Of a DNA stretch of 64,000 bases, positions 17,130 through 25,626 are shown one piece after another. Both the position numbers and the translations under genes were made by a program. This stretch comes from JAKOWB01 sp038363005 (GTDB taxonomy: Bacteria > Pseudomonadota > Alphaproteobacteria > Kiloniellales > JACOMY01). The stretch spans positions 62,001 through 126,000 of the forward strand of contig JBBQBI010000004.1 of the NCBI GenBank assembly GCA_038363005.1, in the 5' to 3' direction. Numbering within the stretch: position 1 is the stretch's first letter; every line of letters begins with the position of its first letter. Below the pieces are notes generated by a model. It did no database searches, was not told where the DNA came from, and worked only from the letters and a program-made list of their open reading frames with translations.

Positions 17130-17786
17130 TCAAACCTTGCGGGCCACCACGAAGAACTGCTTGCCCAGGATGCGCCAGGCCAGCGGCAGGCGCAGGTAAA
17201 GCGCCACCAGCCAGGCCGCCTGCGGCAGCGACGACTTGGTGGAGTAGGGCAGGAAGCGGGCGATCACGCGCTCGGTCTCGAAGCCCGCCAGCGCCAGCCC
17301 CTCGGCCAGCGAGCGCTCGCTCAGCGGTAGGTGATGGTCCCAGAAGTCCCAATAGGCGCCGGGCACAGCGCGCACGTTCGGCCCCAGGATCAGGAAGCGC
17401 CCACCGGGCTTCAACAGGCGCCTGACCTCGGCGAAAACGCGCAGTGCCGCCGCCTTGTCCGGCAGATGCTCCAGGAAGTTGGAACAGAAGACGACGTCGA
17501 GGCTGGCGTCGGCCAGCGCCGGCACGTTCTCCGCGCTGCCCAGGTGGAAGCGGGCGCCGGGCGGCAGATGGCTGGCCGAATCGGGATTGAGGTCCAGGCC
17601 ATGCTTGCTGCCTGCCTGGATGGCGCCCAGGAATTCGCCATAGCCACACGCGATGTCCAGCAGCGCGGCGTCGCGCGGCACGAAGCGCTGGAAGAAACCG
17701 CGGCACAGCACCGCCCAGAGGCGCTGCTTGGCCGCCAGTTCCTGGGCGTCGAAGCGGTGCCGGTACAGACTGGCCAGTTGGTTCAT
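17130..17786 (-). CDS. Class I SAM-dependent methyltransferase
   Basis: A 218-residue methyltransferase of the Methyltransf_11/25 type. Motif I is LLDIACGYGEFLG, the acidic post-I position is LDLNPDS, and motif IV is LDVVFCSNFLEHL. A C-terminal hydrophobic part (LPQAAWLVALYLRLPLAW) suggests membrane proximity or a lipid substrate. It faces the glycosyltransferase gene tail to tail with 12 bp between them, so it may belong to the same glycan pathway although transcribed separately. The ATG at 17786 was preferred because the upstream extension is low-complexity. Confidence 0.83.
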   Translation of the reverse strand: MNQLASLYRHRFDAQELAAKQRLWAVLCRGFFQRFVPRDAALLDIACGYGEFLGAIQAGSKHGLDLNPDSASHLPPGARFHLGSAENVPALADASLDVVFCSNFLEHLPDKAAALRVFAEVRRLLKPGGRFLILGPNVRAVPGAYWDFWDHHLPLSERSLAEGLALAGFETERVIARFLPYSTKSSLPQAAWLVALYLRLPLAWRILGKQFFVVARKV

Positions 17787-17866
17787 TGCACCTTCGCCGA
17801 ATCGGCAGGCCCACAGGGCCGCTGCCTCGTCTAGACTAGCACGCAACAACGCCTGGGGAGGCCCGC

Positions 17867-18568
17867 ATGAGCAAAGCCATCAAGGACCTGACCGCCGCCG
17901 ACAGCCTGCGGCTCGCCGCCGCCGACGGCCATCGCTTCGCCACCTATCGCTCGCGTCCCAAGGAGGGCGCCCTCAAGGGTGGCCTGGTGGTGATTCAGGA
18001 GATCTTCGGCACCAACCGCCATATCCGCAGCGTCGCCGACAGCTACGCCGCCGAAGGCTACCTCTGCCTGGCGCCCGGCCTGTTCGACCGCATCGAGCCG
18101 GGACTGGAGTACGGCTATGACGCCAAGGGCATCGAGACTGGCCGTGCCTGTCGCGGCAAGATCAGCAACGAGCAGGCGCTGGCCGATATCGCCGCCGCCG
18201 TGGGCTGGCTGAAGGGCGAGGGCCTGCCGGTCGCCGTCATGGGCTTCTGCTGGGGCGGCCTGCTGGCCTGGCTCTCCTCGGCCGAGCTGCCGATCGCCGG
18301 TGCCGTCAGCTTCTATGGCGGCGGCATCGAGGGGCAGGCCGCCAAGCATCCGCCGAAGACGCCGATCCAGCTGCACTATGGATTGCAGGACGGCTACATC
18401 GGGCCGGACGCCCGCGCTGCGGCGCGGGCTGCCGCACCCAAGGCGGAATACTTCGAGTATCCGGCCGACCACGGCTTCTGCTGCGACGAGCGCGGCAGCT
18501 ACCACGCCGAGAGCGCGGCGACGGCACGCGGCCACGTGCAAGACTTCCTGCACCGCGTGCTGGGCTAG
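17867..18568 (+). CDS. Dienelactone hydrolase family protein
   Basis: A 233-residue alpha/beta hydrolase of the carboxymethylenebutenolidase family. The triad is Cys128 in GFCWGG, Asp175 in GLQDGYI and His202 in ADHGFCC, as in dienelactone hydrolases. The typical N-terminal GGLVVIQEIFGTNRHIR is present. These enzymes open lactone rings in aromatic degradation, but many relatives act on other esters. No other aromatic catabolic gene is nearby, so the substrate is open. It is divergent from the methyltransferase gene, 80 bp away. Confidence 0.9.
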   Translation: MSKAIKDLTAADSLRLAAADGHRFATYRSRPKEGALKGGLVVIQEIFGTNRHIRSVADSYAAEGYLCLAPGLFDRIEPGLEYGYDAKGIETGRACRGKISNEQALADIAAAVGWLKGEGLPVAVMGFCWGGLLAWLSSAELPIAGAVSFYGGGIEGQAAKHPPKTPIQLHYGLQDGYIGPDARAAARAAAPKAEYFEYPADHGFCCDERGSYHAESAATARGHVQDFLHRVLG

Positions 18569-18586
18569 GAAGACTCCAGGCGACGG

Positions 18587-19138
18587 TCAGAGACCGAAGC
18601 GGTCCTTGATCGTCGCTGCCGCCTGGTCCGCGGACATCTGGCTGCTGTCGACCTCGAGGTCATAGGTCACACCCTGATGGACCCGGGTGTACTGCCAGCG
18701 CGCCAGGCCAAGCGCCCGGTCGCCGCGCTGGCGTTCGCGGGCCTCCAGCACGGCGAGCGGCGCCATGACGCCGACCCAGTGGACCGTGAAGGGCGCCAGC
18801 ACCCGCCGATAGTCGGCGGCCGTGTCGCCCAGCAGCACTTCGTCCAGGATGATGTCGCTGCCGGCCGCGGCCAGCGCCGCCACGGCGCCGCGCATGCCGG
18901 CCATCAGGCGCCGGCCGACCGGGCCTTCGTGGATCGCCAGGCTGGGCTGGCCGTCCTCCTCGTCCGCCACCAGGCGATAGCCGTCATCGTGGTCCCACAG
19001 GGCCGGCGGCAGCATTTCCAGGAAGGCATCCATCGCGACATGCAGGAAGGGTGTCGCCGTGATGCCCTGCAGGGCCTTGGCGATGGAACTCTTGCCGGCA
19101 CTGCCGACGCCATTGAGCAGCACGATGCGCGCGCTCAC
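18587..19138 (-). CDS. Chloramphenicol phosphotransferase-like P-loop kinase
   Basis: A 183-residue P-loop protein with IVLLNGVGSAGKSSIAKAL at the N-terminus and AMDAFLEMLPP, which matches the catalytic-aspartate region of chloramphenicol 3-O-phosphotransferases. LDEVLLGD and the arginine-rich lid segment EARERQRGDRALG follow. The natural substrate of most such proteins is unknown; an antibiotic-resistance role should not be assumed. The GTG start at 19138 overlaps the TauD-like stop by four bases (GTGA), so the pair is translated together and may act on the same metabolite. Confidence 0.82.
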   Translation of the reverse strand: MSARIVLLNGVGSAGKSSIAKALQGITATPFLHVAMDAFLEMLPPALWDHDDGYRLVADEEDGQPSLAIHEGPVGRRLMAGMRGAVAALAAAGSDIILDEVLLGDTAADYRRVLAPFTVHWVGVMAPLAVLEARERQRGDRALGLARWQYTRVHQGVTYDLEVDSSQMSADQAAATIKDRFGL

Positions 19139-20184
19139 GACGCCACAGCGATGCCGCCGCGCAGCGCGCCAGCCGCGACGTTGCCCCACAGCACGGCATG
19201 GTCCTCGGGCAGCGGCCGGCTGTTCGGCATGGCCAGCCAGAGGCGATAGAGGCGCCGCACGCGCGCCTGCGCCGAGTCGTTCGTAAAGGCGTCGCGGGCG
19301 TGGTAGATCACATGGTTGTTGACGAACTGCAGGTCGCCCGGCGCCAAGGTCATGCGATAGCACAGCTCCTCCGCCACGCTGTGCAGCAGGTCCAGAGCCT
19401 CGAGCTGCTGGGCGCTGACGCGCGGCGCGCCGGGCAGCATTTGCGCGGCCTCGATGAAGGTGCGCGAGTAGTGGCTGGTAAAGCGGCCGTCACGCAGGCC
19501 GAAGATCGGCAGCAGGTAGAATTGGTCCTCGCCACCCTTCTCTTCGCCCAGGCGGCTGCGCGGGTAGGGCTGAAACAGCAGCTCCAGCAGATCGGGCCGG
19601 CGGCGCAGGATTTCGTTGTGCACCGCCAGGGTGGAAACCACCTTGCTCAGCCCGCCTTCGTTCGCCTGACCGGCGCAGAGCAGGCCGACGACGTCGGTGC
19701 GGTCGGTGTGGAAGCGCAGCGGGCCGCTGGAGACCGCGCGGCTGTAGGATCCGAGGAAGGCACCATTTGCGGTCTGCACTTGCCCGTGAATGGCGGGGGC
19801 GGCGGCGCCCTCGTCCTGGATGATCTTCATGCGCAGGCCGGCGTTGCTCTGCGATACCGGGGTGCCCATGCCGAGCCCCAGGCCATACCAGATGCGCCGC
19901 AGGTCGGCCTCGTCATAGCGCTCGACCGGCAGGCCGGAGACCAGGGCGACGCCGCGCCCCTGCTCCAGTCCCTCGGCCACCTGGGCCAGCAGCTCCTGGG
20001 TCGCCGGCGCCTGGAAATCGCCTGGCCGCAGCGCGTCCCACGCCAGGCCGCGGCGCTTGACCGCCTGCAGCGCCTGGTCGATCTCCGCCGTCATGGCCGG
20101 GGTCAGGCGGTAGCGCCAGTCGTCGCTGGCGGCCAGCTCCGGGCCGGTCCAGAGGCTGGGTCCTTCGAGCGCTTGACGCGGCAT
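19135..20184 (-). CDS. TauD/TfdA family Fe(II)/2-oxoglutarate-dependent dioxygenase
   Basis: A 349-residue oxygenase of the TauD/TfdA type. The iron-binding HxD is in FHTDRTD, and a distal His is in NHVIYHARDAF, followed by the Arg-rich strand RVRRLYRLWL that would bind 2-oxoglutarate. It is longer than TauD itself and resembles family members that act on small organic acids or amino acid derivatives; the substrate is unknown. The ATG at 20184 is preceded by GGGGGG seven bases away; a start five codons upstream is possible. It is coupled to the downstream kinase gene. Confidence 0.88.
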   Translation of the reverse strand: MPRQALEGPSLWTGPELAASDDWRYRLTPAMTAEIDQALQAVKRRGLAWDALRPGDFQAPATQELLAQVAEGLEQGRGVALVSGLPVERYDEADLRRIWYGLGLGMGTPVSQSNAGLRMKIIQDEGAAAPAIHGQVQTANGAFLGSYSRAVSSGPLRFHTDRTDVVGLLCAGQANEGGLSKVVSTLAVHNEILRRRPDLLELLFQPYPRSRLGEEKGGEDQFYLLPIFGLRDGRFTSHYSRTFIEAAQMLPGAPRVSAQQLEALDLLHSVAEELCYRMTLAPGDLQFVNNHVIYHARDAFTNDSAQARVRRLYRLWLAMPNSRPLPEDHAVLWGNVAAGALRGGIAVAS

Positions 20185-20304
20185 GTTCAGGCCCCCCATG
20201 TCATCCTGGCCGAGACGCTAGAAGCGCCCGGCCGCCCGGGTCAAGGCGACCCTGCCATACCGGGCGTGGGGAACGCCAAGCCAAGCGCGGGCGTAATAGA
20301 CACG

Positions 20305-20925
20305 ATGACACTCGCGCGGACCCTGTTGCCGATCTTGCTGCTGCCGCTGCTGCTGGGCGCCTGCCAGACGACGCAGCCCACCGCCTATGGCCCGGTCACG
20401 GCAAAGAGCCCCTATGGCTATAAGGACCAGCAGCTCGATGCCAGCACCTGGCGGGTGACCGTCGCCGGCAATGCCAAGACCGACCGCGACCTGGTGGAGA
20501 ACCAGCTGCTCTACCGCGCCGCCGAGATCGCGCTGGCCGCGGGTGCAGACGGTTTCGTCGTGCTGGACCGCGATGTCGACCGCGACGTGCAGTACCGCAC
20601 CGTGGTCAACGACCCCTTCTATGCCTATCCCTATGGCGGCTTCTGGGGCGTGCGGCCCTACTACGACCCCATCACCCGGCACCTCTATCCGCCAGGCGTC
20701 GGCCCCTATGGCTATGGCTTCGGCGGTTATTCGGCCGGTGTCGGCCGGGTCTTCGGCCCGCCGACCCAGGCCACGACGCAGTCGATCAGTAAGTACACCG
20801 CCTATGCCGAGGTGCGGCTCTACCAGGGCAGCGCGCCGGACGGGGAGGGCACTGCCTTCGACGCGCGCGAGGTCATCGACCAGCTCGGCAGCCAGGTGAA
20901 CAAGGCGTCGCCGGGCAAGTCCTGA
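20305..20925 (+). CDS. CC0125/CC1285-type lipoprotein
   Basis: A 206-residue lipoprotein. The signal peptide MTLARTLLPILLLPLLLGAC ends in a lipobox with Cys20. The mature part has the pattern AKSPYGYKDQQLDASTWRV and LLYRAAEIALAAGADGF seen in a family common in alphaproteobacteria. A Gly/Tyr/Pro-rich insert (PYGGFWGVRPYYDP; GPYGYGFGGYSAG) follows. It is probably an envelope protein of unknown role. The frame is open for a long way upstream, but only this ATG yields a signal peptide. It faces the BNR protein gene with 10 bp between their ends. Confidence 0.82.
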   Translation: MTLARTLLPILLLPLLLGACQTTQPTAYGPVTAKSPYGYKDQQLDASTWRVTVAGNAKTDRDLVENQLLYRAAEIALAAGADGFVVLDRDVDRDVQYRTVVNDPFYAYPYGGFWGVRPYYDPITRHLYPPGVGPYGYGFGGYSAGVGRVFGPPTQATTQSISKYTAYAEVRLYQGSAPDGEGTAFDAREVIDQLGSQVNKASPGKS

Positions 20926-20935
20926 CCCGGCAACG

Positions 20936-22015
20936 TCAGTCGAAGGCGACCTGGGCGATGGGTGGCAAGTGCGCGTCCAGGCCCTGCCAGGTCTCCCCAC
21001 CATCCTCGCTGAGCCAGAGATTGCCCGTGGTGCTGCCCATGGCCAGCCGCCGGCCCTCGCCGTCGACATCGAGCGCGTGGCGATAGATCAGGTCGTAGCA
21101 GTTCCGCTGCGGCAGACCGGCGCCGAAGCTGGCGAAACTGCGGCCGCCGTCGTCGCTGCGCAGCACCACCAGGCGGCCGTCCACCGGCACGCGACACTCG
21201 TCCTTCACCGCCGGCACGAACCAGGCAGTATCGGCCCGCTGGGGATGGGCGACGACGGCGAAGCCGAAGGCGGAGGGCGCCGGCGGCGCGATCTCGCGGA
21301 AGCTGTCGCCGCGGTCATCGGAGATGAACATGCCATTGTGATGCTGGCACCACAGGCGGTCGGGCGCCGCCGCCGGCACCGCCAGGCGGTGGGGGTCCTG
21401 GGTCTGCGGCTGGCCCGCCAGTTCGGGCGGCAGGTAGGCGGCGCGCAGGCCCTGGCCACCAAGCCGCCAGCTGGCGCCGCCGTCGCCGGTCAGCCAGACG
21501 CCGCCGCAGGAGACACCGAGGGTCATGGCTTCGGCATCGCGCGGGTCCAGCAGGATCGAATGGATACCCGGCACGTCATAGCCGCCGCCGAACCACTGCG
21601 CGCGCTCCGGCACGGCCCAGAAGCTCTCGTTCAGCTGCCAGTGCTCGCCCTTGTCGTCGCTGCGGAACAACGCGCCGGGTAGGGTGCCGGCCCACAGGCG
21701 CCCAGGCTGGCCGGGAGCGCCGGCCGCCAGCGTCCAGATCAGCTGGACGCTGGGAGCTGTGGCTGCCTCGGCGGCGGGCGGGAAGGCCGGCGCCGGCAAC
21801 TCCTGCCATTGCGCGCCGGCATCGTCCGAGCGGTGCAGCTTGACCCCGAAGTGGCCCAGGTTCAGCGCGGCATAGAGCGCGCCGTCGCGCCGGTCGTGCA
21901 GCAGGGCGCTGACCGGCTGGCCGAGGAAGGCCGGCGCCTCAAGCTGCCAGCCGTCCCGCCGGCGTCGCGCGGTGAACAGCCCCTTGCGCGTGGCAATGCG
22001 CAGGACATCGGACAT
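20936..22015 (-). CDS. BNR/Asp-box repeat beta-propeller protein
   Basis: A 359-residue protein made almost wholly of sialidase-like propeller blades. Six Asp-boxes (S/T-x-D-x-G-x-x-W/F) can be read: SDDAGAQW, SDDKGEHW, TGDGGASW, SDDRGDSF, SDDGGRSF and SEDGGETW. There is no signal peptide, so it is probably cytoplasmic. Sialidase catalytic residues are not evident and the name exo-sialidase would mislead. It begins two bases after a MoaD/ThiS-like gene, and the pairing suggests that the two proteins work together. Confidence 0.87.
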   Translation of the reverse strand: MSDVLRIATRKGLFTARRRRDGWQLEAPAFLGQPVSALLHDRRDGALYAALNLGHFGVKLHRSDDAGAQWQELPAPAFPPAAEAATAPSVQLIWTLAAGAPGQPGRLWAGTLPGALFRSDDKGEHWQLNESFWAVPERAQWFGGGYDVPGIHSILLDPRDAEAMTLGVSCGGVWLTGDGGASWRLGGQGLRAAYLPPELAGQPQTQDPHRLAVPAAAPDRLWCQHHNGMFISDDRGDSFREIAPPAPSAFGFAVVAHPQRADTAWFVPAVKDECRVPVDGRLVVLRSDDGGRSFASFGAGLPQRNCYDLIYRHALDVDGEGRRLAMGSTTGNLWLSEDGGETWQGLDAHLPPIAQVAFD

Positions 22016-22017
22016 CG

Positions 22018-22287
22018 CTAGCCTCCCGACAGTGCCTGGAAGACGAAGACTTCGTCGGAAACGTCAATCGGATCGCTGAGCGCCAGTCGATCGACCAGCG
22101 GCCGCTCGTTCACATAGATGATGACGTGGCGGCGCAACCGCCCCTGTTCGTCGAGGATGTAGGAGCGCAGCCGCGGGTTCTCGGCGAACACGCCGTCCAG
22201 CGCCTGGCGCAACGTACCGCCTGCGTGCGAACGCGGTGGGCAGGCCAGGTGGCGCTGCAGGTTGGCAGTGAAGCGGACGTGGCCCAC
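22018..22287 (-). CDS. MoaD/ThiS-like ubiquitin-fold protein
   Basis: An 89-residue beta-grasp protein ending in Gly-Gly (FVFQALSGG), the tail that is adenylated and loaded with sulfur in MoaD/ThiS proteins. The segment VIIYVNERPLVDRL before it fits the fold. The start is GTG at 22287. No adenylating enzyme or sulfurtransferase partner stands next to it; the closest gene is the Asp-box propeller. It may be a sulfur carrier or a protein modifier; only the fold and tail are seen. Confidence 0.85.
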   Translation of the reverse strand: MGHVRFTANLQRHLACPPRSHAGGTLRQALDGVFAENPRLRSYILDEQGRLRRHVIIYVNERPLVDRLALSDPIDVSDEVFVFQALSGG

Positions 22288-22354
22288 GGCAAAGGCTCTC
22301 GCACGACTGGACGGCGGCAGAGCCTGCCGCGCCGCGCCGCTGGCCGCAAGCCAG

Positions 22355-24295
22355 CTAGGCCCGGGCCGGCTGCTCGACGCGCTCTTCCAGGCCCAGCGCC
22401 GCCAGCGCGGTGGCGACGATGGACTTGGCGTCCAGGCAGGCCATCTCGATCTGCTTCTTCGGCGAGTCGTGGTCGATGAAGAAGTCGGGCAGGGTCATGG
22501 GGCGGAAGCGCAGGCCCTTGTCGAACACGCCGTGCTTGGCCAGGCAGGTCATGACCAGGGTGGCGAAGCCACCGGTCGAGCCCTCTTCCATAGTGATCAG
22601 CACCTCGTGCTCGCGCGCCAGGCGCAGCACCAGCTCCTCGTCCAGCGGCTTGACGAAGCGGGCGTCGGCGACGGTGGTGGACAGACCGCGCGCCGCCAGT
22701 TCCTCGGCCGCCTTCAGCGCCTCCTGCAGGCGCGAGCCGACCGACAGCAGGGCGATCTTGCTGCCTTCGCGCAGCACGCGGCCCTTGCCAATTTCCAGCA
22801 CGCTGCCCTTGGCCGGCAGCTCCAAGCCCATGCCCTCGCCGCGCGGGAAGCGCATGGCGGTGGGCGCGTCGTCGATGGCGACCTGCGTCGCCACCATGTG
22901 CATCAGTTCAACCTCGTCCGACGGCGCCATGATGACCATGTTCGGCACGCAGCCAAGGTAGGCCAGGTCGTAGCTGCCCTGGTGCGTCACGCCGTCGGCG
23001 CCGACCATGCCGGCACGGTCGAGCGAGAAGCGCACCGGCAGCTGCTGGATCGCCACGTCGTGGATCACCTGGTCATAGGCGCGCTGCAGGAAGGTGGAAT
23101 AGATCGCGGCGAAGGGCTTGTAGCCCTCGCAGGCCAGGCCGGCGCAGAAGGTGACGGCATGCTGCTCGGCAATGCCGACATCGAACATGCGGTCGGGGAA
23201 GATCTCGGCGAACTTGTGCAGCGAGGTGCCGGTCGGCATGGCGGCGGTCACCGCCACCACCTTGGGATCGGCCTTGGCCTCGGCGATCAGCGCGCGGGCG
23301 AAGACGTCCTGGTAGTTCGGCGCCTTTGGCGGCGTCTTATGCTGCTGGCCGGTGATGACGTCGAACTTGACCACGCCGTGGTACTTGTCGGCGGCGGCCT
23401 CGGCCGGGGCGTAGCCCTTGCCCTTCTTGGTCACGCAGTGGATCAGCACCGGGCCGTCCCACGCGCCGTCGCGCACGTTCTTCAGTACCGGCAGCAGGTG
23501 GTCCAGATTGTGGCCGTCGATCGGGCCGACGTAGAAGAAACCCAGCTCCTCGAACAGCGTGCCGCCGGTCAGCATGCCGCGGGCATACTCCTCGGCCCGC
23601 TTGGCGGCGCGCTCCAGCGACTTGGGGAACTTCTTCGCCACTTCCTTGGCCAGGTGGCGCACCGACTGCACCGGCTTGGAAGAGATCAGCCGCGCCAGAT
23701 AGGCGCTCATGGCGCCGACCGGCGGGGCGATCGACATGTCGTTGTCGTTCAGGATGACGATCAGCCGCGACTTCATGGCGCCGGCGTTGTTCATTGCCTC
23801 ATAGGCCATGCCGGCCGACATCGCGCCGTCGCCGATTACCGCGATCACGTGGTTGTCGCGCTTGTCGTAGTCGCGCGCCACGGCGAAGCCCAGACCGGCG
23901 GAGATCGAGGTCGAGGAGTGCGCCGCGCCGAAGGGGTCGTAGATACTTTCCTTGCGGCTGGTGAAGCCGGACAGGCCGCCGCCCTGGCGGATGGTGCGCA
24001 TCTGGTCCCGGCGCCCGGTCAGGATCTTGTGCGGATAGCACTGGTGGGAGACATCCCAGATCAGGATGTCGTCCGGCGTGTTGAAAACGTAGTGCAGCGC
24101 CGCCGTCAGCTCGACCACGCCGAGCCCGGCGCCGAGATGCCCGCCGGTCATGGAGACCGAGTCGATAAGGTCTGTTCGCAGCTCATCGGCGAACTGCCGC
24201 AGCTCGCTCTCCTTCAGCTTGCGCAGATCGGCCGGCAACTTCACCTGGTCGAGCAAGGGGGTCTTGGAAGCGCTGTTATGTCCGATCTGATTCAC
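22355..24295 (-). CDS. dxs: 1-deoxy-D-xylulose-5-phosphate synthase
   Basis: This 646-residue thiamine diphosphate enzyme condenses pyruvate and glyceraldehyde 3-phosphate, the first step of the MEP isoprenoid pathway. Seen are SMTGGHLGAGLGVVELT (conserved His), SHQCYPHKILTGR, the ThDP motif GDGAMSAGMAYEAMNN, and AEQHAVTFCAGLA in the transketolase half. The GTG at 24295 has GGAAAGG eight bases upstream and matches the usual length; the longer frame reaching to 24553 is low-complexity. It closes the HDAC-like / GFA / xseB / ispA / dxs run. Confidence 0.97.
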   Translation of the reverse strand: MNQIGHNSASKTPLLDQVKLPADLRKLKESELRQFADELRTDLIDSVSMTGGHLGAGLGVVELTAALHYVFNTPDDILIWDVSHQCYPHKILTGRRDQMRTIRQGGGLSGFTSRKESIYDPFGAAHSSTSISAGLGFAVARDYDKRDNHVIAVIGDGAMSAGMAYEAMNNAGAMKSRLIVILNDNDMSIAPPVGAMSAYLARLISSKPVQSVRHLAKEVAKKFPKSLERAAKRAEEYARGMLTGGTLFEELGFFYVGPIDGHNLDHLLPVLKNVRDGAWDGPVLIHCVTKKGKGYAPAEAAADKYHGVVKFDVITGQQHKTPPKAPNYQDVFARALIAEAKADPKVVAVTAAMPTGTSLHKFAEIFPDRMFDVGIAEQHAVTFCAGLACEGYKPFAAIYSTFLQRAYDQVIHDVAIQQLPVRFSLDRAGMVGADGVTHQGSYDLAYLGCVPNMVIMAPSDEVELMHMVATQVAIDDAPTAMRFPRGEGMGLELPAKGSVLEIGKGRVLREGSKIALLSVGSRLQEALKAAEELAARGLSTTVADARFVKPLDEELVLRLAREHEVLITMEEGSTGGFATLVMTCLAKHGVFDKGLRFRPMTLPDFFIDHDSPKKQIEMACLDAKSIVATALAALGLEERVEQPARA

Positions 24296-24425
24296 GGTTA
24301 CTACCTTTCCGGTCCCGCATCGGGTCGCGGTGTTTGGTCCCCTAGTCCCCAGTGAGCCAAGGATCCCTGCCCCGCCAGGATCCGTTGGGGGTGCGTCGCG
24401 CCCGGAATTCTCAGGCCCGGAAGCC

Positions 24426-25316
24426 TCAGGAGCGACGCTGTACGACAAAGATGGCCGTCTGGCGCAGAAGGTCGGCCCTTTCATGGAAAGAATCAAGCCG
24501 TTGCTGCGCTGCAACAACAAGGGTTTCGGCTTGGCGTCGCGCGCCAGCCACACCCAGAAGCTTCACGAAAGTGGCCTTGTCGTGGCCGGCATCGGCACCG
24601 GCCGGCTTGCCCAGCTGCTCGGTGGTGCCCTCGACGTCCAGCAGGTCGTCGGCGATCTGGAAGGCCAGGCCCAGGTCGCGGGCATAACCGGCCAGGGCCT
24701 CGTGCTGCGCCGGGGTGGCACCACCCAGGATGGCGCCGGCCACGCAGGCGTGTTCGATCAGAGCGCCGGTTTTTAGTGCCTGCAGCACTTTGATACCCTC
24801 CAGATCCAACCCGTCGCGCTGCGGCGACAGGTCGATCATCTGGCCGCCGACCATGCCGGCGGCGCCGGCGCCGGCGGCCAGCGCGGCCACCAGGGCGATG
24901 CGCACCGCGGCGTCGGGGTGGGTGGCGGGCTCCGCCAACACCGCAAAGGCCTCGGTCAGCAGGCCGTCGCCGGCCAGGATTGCTGTCGCGTCGTCATAAG
25001 CCTTGTGAACCGTCGGCTTGCCGCGCCGCAGGTCGGCGTCGTCCATCGCCGGCAGGTCGTCGTGGATCAGCGAATAGCAATGCACCATCTCCAGCGCCAC
25101 GGCGGCGTTCAGCGCGCGCCCCTCGGGCACCCCGAACAGCCGGGCCGACTCCAGCACCAGGAAGGGCCGCAGCCGCTTGCCGCCGTTCAGTGCGCCGTGC
25201 CGCATGGCCTCGATGACCCGGCCGCGCGGCCCGGCGACCTTGGCCAGGCGGCGGTCCAGTTCGCGCGTGACGCGTTCGGCCGTGGCGGCCAGCGCCGCCT
25301 CCAGGGACTGGCTCAT
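24426..25316 (-). CDS. ispA: Polyprenyl (farnesyl) diphosphate synthase
   Basis: A 296-residue all-helical prenyltransferase. The first Asp-rich motif is DDLPAMDD (86-93) and the second is ADDLLD. The residues before the first motif (HCYSLIHDD) match E. coli IspA, with Tyr five residues upstream, which favours C15 farnesyl diphosphate as product. It acts downstream of Dxs in the isoprenoid route. It starts 7 bp after xseB and ends 130 bp before dxs; that gap may hold an internal promoter. Confidence 0.95.
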   Translation of the reverse strand: MSQSLEAALAATAERVTRELDRRLAKVAGPRGRVIEAMRHGALNGGKRLRPFLVLESARLFGVPEGRALNAAVALEMVHCYSLIHDDLPAMDDADLRRGKPTVHKAYDDATAILAGDGLLTEAFAVLAEPATHPDAAVRIALVAALAAGAGAAGMVGGQMIDLSPQRDGLDLEGIKVLQALKTGALIEHACVAGAILGGATPAQHEALAGYARDLGLAFQIADDLLDVEGTTEQLGKPAGADAGHDKATFVKLLGVAGARRQAETLVVAAQQRLDSFHERADLLRQTAIFVVQRRS

Positions 25317-25323
25317 GGCGGGG

Positions 25324-25569
25324 TCAGGCCTGCTCGAAGGGTTCGCTGGTGACGCCCTTGGCGCCGGCGGAGACGCGTTCGATCTTCAGCTGCGCCTCCT
25401 TCAGCTTGGCCTCGCAATGGGCCTTCAACTGGGCGCCGCGCTCATAGGCGGCGATCGCCTCGTCCAGCTTGCCCTGGCCGGATTCCAGGCGCTCGACGAT
25501 GGCTTTCAGCTCGGCCAGCGCCTCCTCGAAGGAGAGGCTGGCAACGGCGGCGGGAGTCTTCTGGCTCAT
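25324..25569 (-). CDS. xseB: Exodeoxyribonuclease VII small subunit
   Basis: An 81-residue helical protein with SFEEALAELKAIVERLESGQ and LDEAIAAYERGAQLKAHCE, the signature of XseB, which forms a complex with XseA to degrade single-stranded DNA. Its place before ispA and dxs is standard in proteobacteria. The large subunit is not in the window. Confidence 0.95.
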   Translation of the reverse strand: MSQKTPAAVASLSFEEALAELKAIVERLESGQGKLDEAIAAYERGAQLKAHCEAKLKEAQLKIERVSAGAKGVTSEPFEQA

Positions 25570-25626
25570 GGGCTGAACCCTATAGGACAGCTGCGGCTGG
25601 CTCGCAACCCGTGGAGGCTCCGTCGC

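Noticed and set aside
18587..19138. Calling the P-loop kinase a chloramphenicol resistance gene
   Set aside because: Only fold-level motifs match; coupling to a TauD-like gene points to metabolism.
20936..22015. Calling the Asp-box protein a sialidase
   Set aside because: Asp-boxes are structural; the Arg triad and Tyr/Glu of sialidases are not evident and there is no signal peptide.
22262..24355. A 697-codon open frame opposite dxs
   Set aside because: Low-complexity His/Gly/Leu-rich translation with no family resemblance; dxs on the other strand is certain.
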